From assembly GCA_040902535.1 (NCBI GenBank), contig JBBDXD010000014.1:1-42010 (forward strand): a stretch of DNA of 42,010 nt. Reading direction: 5' to 3'. The DNA comes from Dehalococcoidia bacterium. GTDB lineage: Bacteria; Chloroflexota; Dehalococcoidia; DSTF01; JACRBR01. A program made the translations under genes and the position numbers. This document shows, in pieces, positions 40,498-42,010 of the stretch. Under the pieces are notes generated by a model. The model searched no databases. It saw only the letters and a list, made by a program, of their open reading frames with translations, and was not told where the DNA came from. Position 1 is the stretch's first letter; each line of letters opens with the position of its first letter.

Positions 40498-40570
40498 GGG
40501 TGCAGGCACCCAAGGTCGGATGGGTGGCATCACCGTGCGGCTCCTGGGTGCTGATCACGACCTTAATACA
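40498..40570. promoter_or_regulatory. Dyad array and promoter-like element between regulator and archaellin
   Basis: TGGGTG occurs at 40497, 40521 and 40545, exactly 24 bases apart. The first two open clear dyads, GGGTGCAGGCACCC (40498-40511) and GGGTGGCATCACCG (40522-40535); the third is partial. ACGACCTTAATACA at 40557-40570 begins 35 bases after the second dyad and 66 before the archaellin ATG. The tandem archaellin gene has the same arrangement. The array also lies in front of the regulator gene and may autoregulate it. Confidence 0.6.
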
Positions 40571-40622
40571 GGTGCATGAAGCGCCTGAGCGATGCATGCG
40601 ACCGCATGGAGGCGACACGCGG

Positions 40623-41201
40623 ATGCACACCCGCAACCTGATCCGAAGACTGCGCCAGGAACACGGCATCACCGGCCTTGAGACGGCGATCGTCCTCATC
40701 GCCTTCATCACGGTGTCGGCTGTCTTCGCGTTCGTCGTGCTCAGCACCGGCCTCTTCAGCGCGGAGCGAGGGCGGGAAGCAGTGTTCGCCGGCCTGTCGA
40801 AGACGCGCGGCTCGATCACGTTGACCGGTGGCATCCTGGCGACGTCCGACCAGACGGAGATCACGGACCTGACGTTCTCGGTCGTGCTCGCTGCGGGCGG
40901 CGACTCTGTCAGCATTGATCCCGCGGCATCGAACGGCCGCACGGTGATCAGCTACATCGACAGCGCGATCGCCGATCCCGATCTCGAGTACACGGTAACG
41001 GCGGTGGTCGGGAACGCGGACAGCGTGTTAGGACCGGGAGAGATCATGGAGGTTGGCATCGACCTCACGCAGAATGCGCAGATCTCCCTTGGCACAAACG
41101 ACACCTTCACGCTGGAGATCAAGCCGCCCTCCGGGTCGTACCTCGTCGTGCGGCGGACCACGCCGGCATCTATCTCCGACACAATCATCGATTTGAACTA
41201 A
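40623..41201 (+). CDS. Archaellin (archaeal-type flagellin), first tandem copy
   Basis: 192-aa filament subunit. ATG 40623 lies ten bases after GGAGG; earlier in-frame starts would extend through the regulatory array. The leader is MHTRNLIRRLRQEHG (15 aa), and predicted cleavage leaves ITGLETAIVLIAFITV as the start of the mature helix. The globular part follows the archaellin pattern, with LAAGGDSVSIDP and KPPSGSYLVVRR. It is the most divergent of the three copies (FSAERGREAVFAGLSKTR in the helix). There are no cysteines. A prepilin-type peptidase and an archaellum motor must be encoded elsewhere. Confidence 0.9.
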   Translation: MHTRNLIRRLRQEHGITGLETAIVLIAFITVSAVFAFVVLSTGLFSAERGREAVFAGLSKTRGSITLTGGILATSDQTEITDLTFSVVLAAGGDSVSIDPAASNGRTVISYIDSAIADPDLEYTVTAVVGNADSVLGPGEIMEVGIDLTQNAQISLGTNDTFTLEIKPPSGSYLVVRRTTPASISDTIIDLN

Positions 41202-41223
41202 CCAGTCCCTTGATCCTCACAAC

Positions 41224-41255
41224 GCGGCGCCCTTGACTCACCGAGCAGGCGCCGC
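41224..41255 (+). terminator. Hairpin between the two tandem archaellin genes
   Basis: GCGGCGCC (41224-41231) pairs perfectly with GGCGCCGC (41248-41255) across a 16-base loop. No T-run follows, so it may be a weak terminator or an mRNA 3'-end stabiliser. Confidence 0.35.
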
Positions 41256-41276
41256 CGTTCGCCGCGATACGCGCGT

Positions 41277-41348
41277 GGGCGCTCACACCCACGCAAATCG
41301 GGTGCGCGTACCGTGAGAACTTCTCCTAGGGAGAACGACCTTTATCAC
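41277..41348. promoter_or_regulatory. Dyad pair and promoter-like element of the second tandem archaellin
   Basis: GGGCGCTCACACCC (41277-41290) and GGGTGCGCGTACCG (41300-41313) are 23 bases apart. They match, in order, the two dyads of the first archaellin gene, each with one departure. ACGACCTTTATCAC at 41335-41348 again begins 35 bases after the second dyad and 64 before the ATG. Between them TTCTCC-TAG-GGAGAA (41321-41335) is a further perfect inverted repeat. Confidence 0.6.
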
Positions 41349-41398
41349 GTAGGGGAATACACGAACCGATGGGTCTCCCCTCCCAGGAGGTGTTAGTC

Positions 41399-41980
41399 AT
41401 GAACCGAGTCAAGCAGTTCGTGCACAGACTGCGCAACGAGCGCGGCATCACGGGCCTCGAGACGGCAATCGTCCTCATCGCGTTTGTGGTCGTGGCAGCG
41501 GTGTTCGCCTTTGTTGTGCTCAGCACGGGCCTCTTCAGTTCGGAGCGAGGCAAGGAAGCAGTCTATGCCGGTCTGGCGAAGACACGCGGCTCGATGTCGT
41601 TGACCGGCGGCATCATCGCCGACTCCAACGGCACGTCGATCACCGATCTTCGGTTTGGCCTGACGCTTGCGGCCGGCGGCGACTCGGTGAACCTGGACTC
41701 GACAGACGCATCGAACCGCACCGTGATTTCTTATGTCGATGAGACGGTGTTCACGAACACGATGGACTACACCGCGACCGAGGTGCTCGGCGATGGCGAT
41801 CTGCTGCTTGAGCAAGGGGAGCTCGTGCAAATCGACATCGACATGGCAGCCGAATGCGGCTGCACAATCACCGAGAACTTCAGCTTCACGCTGGAGCTGA
41901 AGCCGCCGACGGGCAGCTACCTGGTGATCCAGCGGCTGACTCCGGCGTCACTGGCAGAAAGCATTATCGACCTCAACTAG
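41399..41980 (+). CDS. Archaellin (archaeal-type flagellin), second tandem copy
   Basis: 193 aa from ATG 41399, eight bases after GGAGG; an in-frame ATG ten codons upstream precedes the ribosome site and is rejected. Leader MNRVKQFVHRLRNERG (16 aa), then mature ITGLETAIVLIAFVVV and TGLFSSERGKEAVYAGLAKT, nearly identical to the copy at 1974. The globular part has LAAGGDSVNLDST and KPPTGSYLVIQRLTPAS. Unlike the other copies it has a Cys-Gly-Cys near residue 153. Two differing archaellins side by side suggest major and minor filament subunits, as in archaea. Confidence 0.9.
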   Translation: MNRVKQFVHRLRNERGITGLETAIVLIAFVVVAAVFAFVVLSTGLFSSERGKEAVYAGLAKTRGSMSLTGGIIADSNGTSITDLRFGLTLAAGGDSVNLDSTDASNRTVISYVDETVFTNTMDYTATEVLGDGDLLLEQGELVQIDIDMAAECGCTITENFSFTLELKPPTGSYLVIQRLTPASLAESIIDLN

Positions 41981-42002
41981 CTAACCCTCCGGGAAGGAAC
42001 CC

Positions 42003-42010
42003 GTGCGGCG
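42003..42010 (+). CDS. Probable start of a further gene cut by the window edge
   Basis: GGAAGGA at 41992-41998 precedes a GTG at 42003 by four bases; only Met-Arg and part of a codon are visible. If real, it is in the archaellin transcript. Nothing can be said about the product. Confidence 0.25.

Noticed and set aside
40498-40570. CRISPR-like array from the 24-base periodicity
   Set aside because: Only GGGTG and its dyad partner recur; the units are not otherwise identical and are far too short.

Overview
The window is high-G+C bacterial chromosome with densely packed, largely operonic housekeeping genes. Two things point to the phylum Chloroflexota: the core-gene arrangement, and three genes for archaellin-type (archaeal flagellin) filament proteins. 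Archaellum loci are known in that phylum and are otherwise archaeal. A Dehalococcoidia-like or related uncultured lineage is my guess; the sequence does not prove the class.

Layout. 1-1336: 3' part of ftsH and a terminator, facing an isolated archaellin gene on the minus strand (1363-1974). 2151-3431: a strong promoter, a structured leader and the ribosomal genes rplU-rpmA-rpmE, closed by a terminator. 3460-7059: an amidohydrolase, a class I aldolase (minus) and a YqhQ/DUF1385 membrane protein. 7056-10951 (minus): two Rieske-type proteins under an AT-rich palindrome, a PadR regulator with a HAAS-domain membrane partner, a methyltransferase, hisF and hisI. 11013-19246: the classic run rpsB-tsf-pyrH-frr-uppS-cdsA-dxr-rseP-ispG, covering translation, nucleotide, isoprenoid/undecaprenyl, phospholipid and membrane-proteolysis functions. 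19261-24107: a methyltransferase, a helical-repeat protein, glpK and glpD. 24108-30608 (minus): a Xer recombinase, a secreted metalloprotease lipoprotein, a thioesterase, enolase, a J-domain protein and a coupled hypothetical. 30723-36880 (minus): a DNA-repair operon mrfA-mrfB-uvrC-pcm behind a sigma-70 promoter that holds a LexA-like box. 36943-42010: a membrane sensor resembling a histidine kinase, a NarL/LuxR-family regulator and two tandem archaellin genes; a further gene probably starts at the window edge.

The most interesting part is the right end. The sensor has a recognisable phospho-acceptor-type helix but degenerate ATPase domains. The neighbouring regulator has lost all five conserved receiver residues, including the phospho-Asp. 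Dyads of the form GGGTG-N4-CACC lie upstream of both tandem archaellin genes, two per gene with matched spacing, and one more lies upstream of the sensor gene. I infer a dedicated, probably non-canonical signalling circuit controlling archaellin expression. The archaellum motor and assembly genes (arlI, arlJ, arlH and others) are not in this window.

A second notable item is the mrfAB-uvrC operon with an apparent SOS promoter. Its mrfA gene carries a one-base frameshift. A third is a Rieske protein whose second cluster-binding His is replaced by Arg. I found no tRNA, rRNA, CRISPR array or insertion sequence. No stretch over 300 bases lacks a gene.
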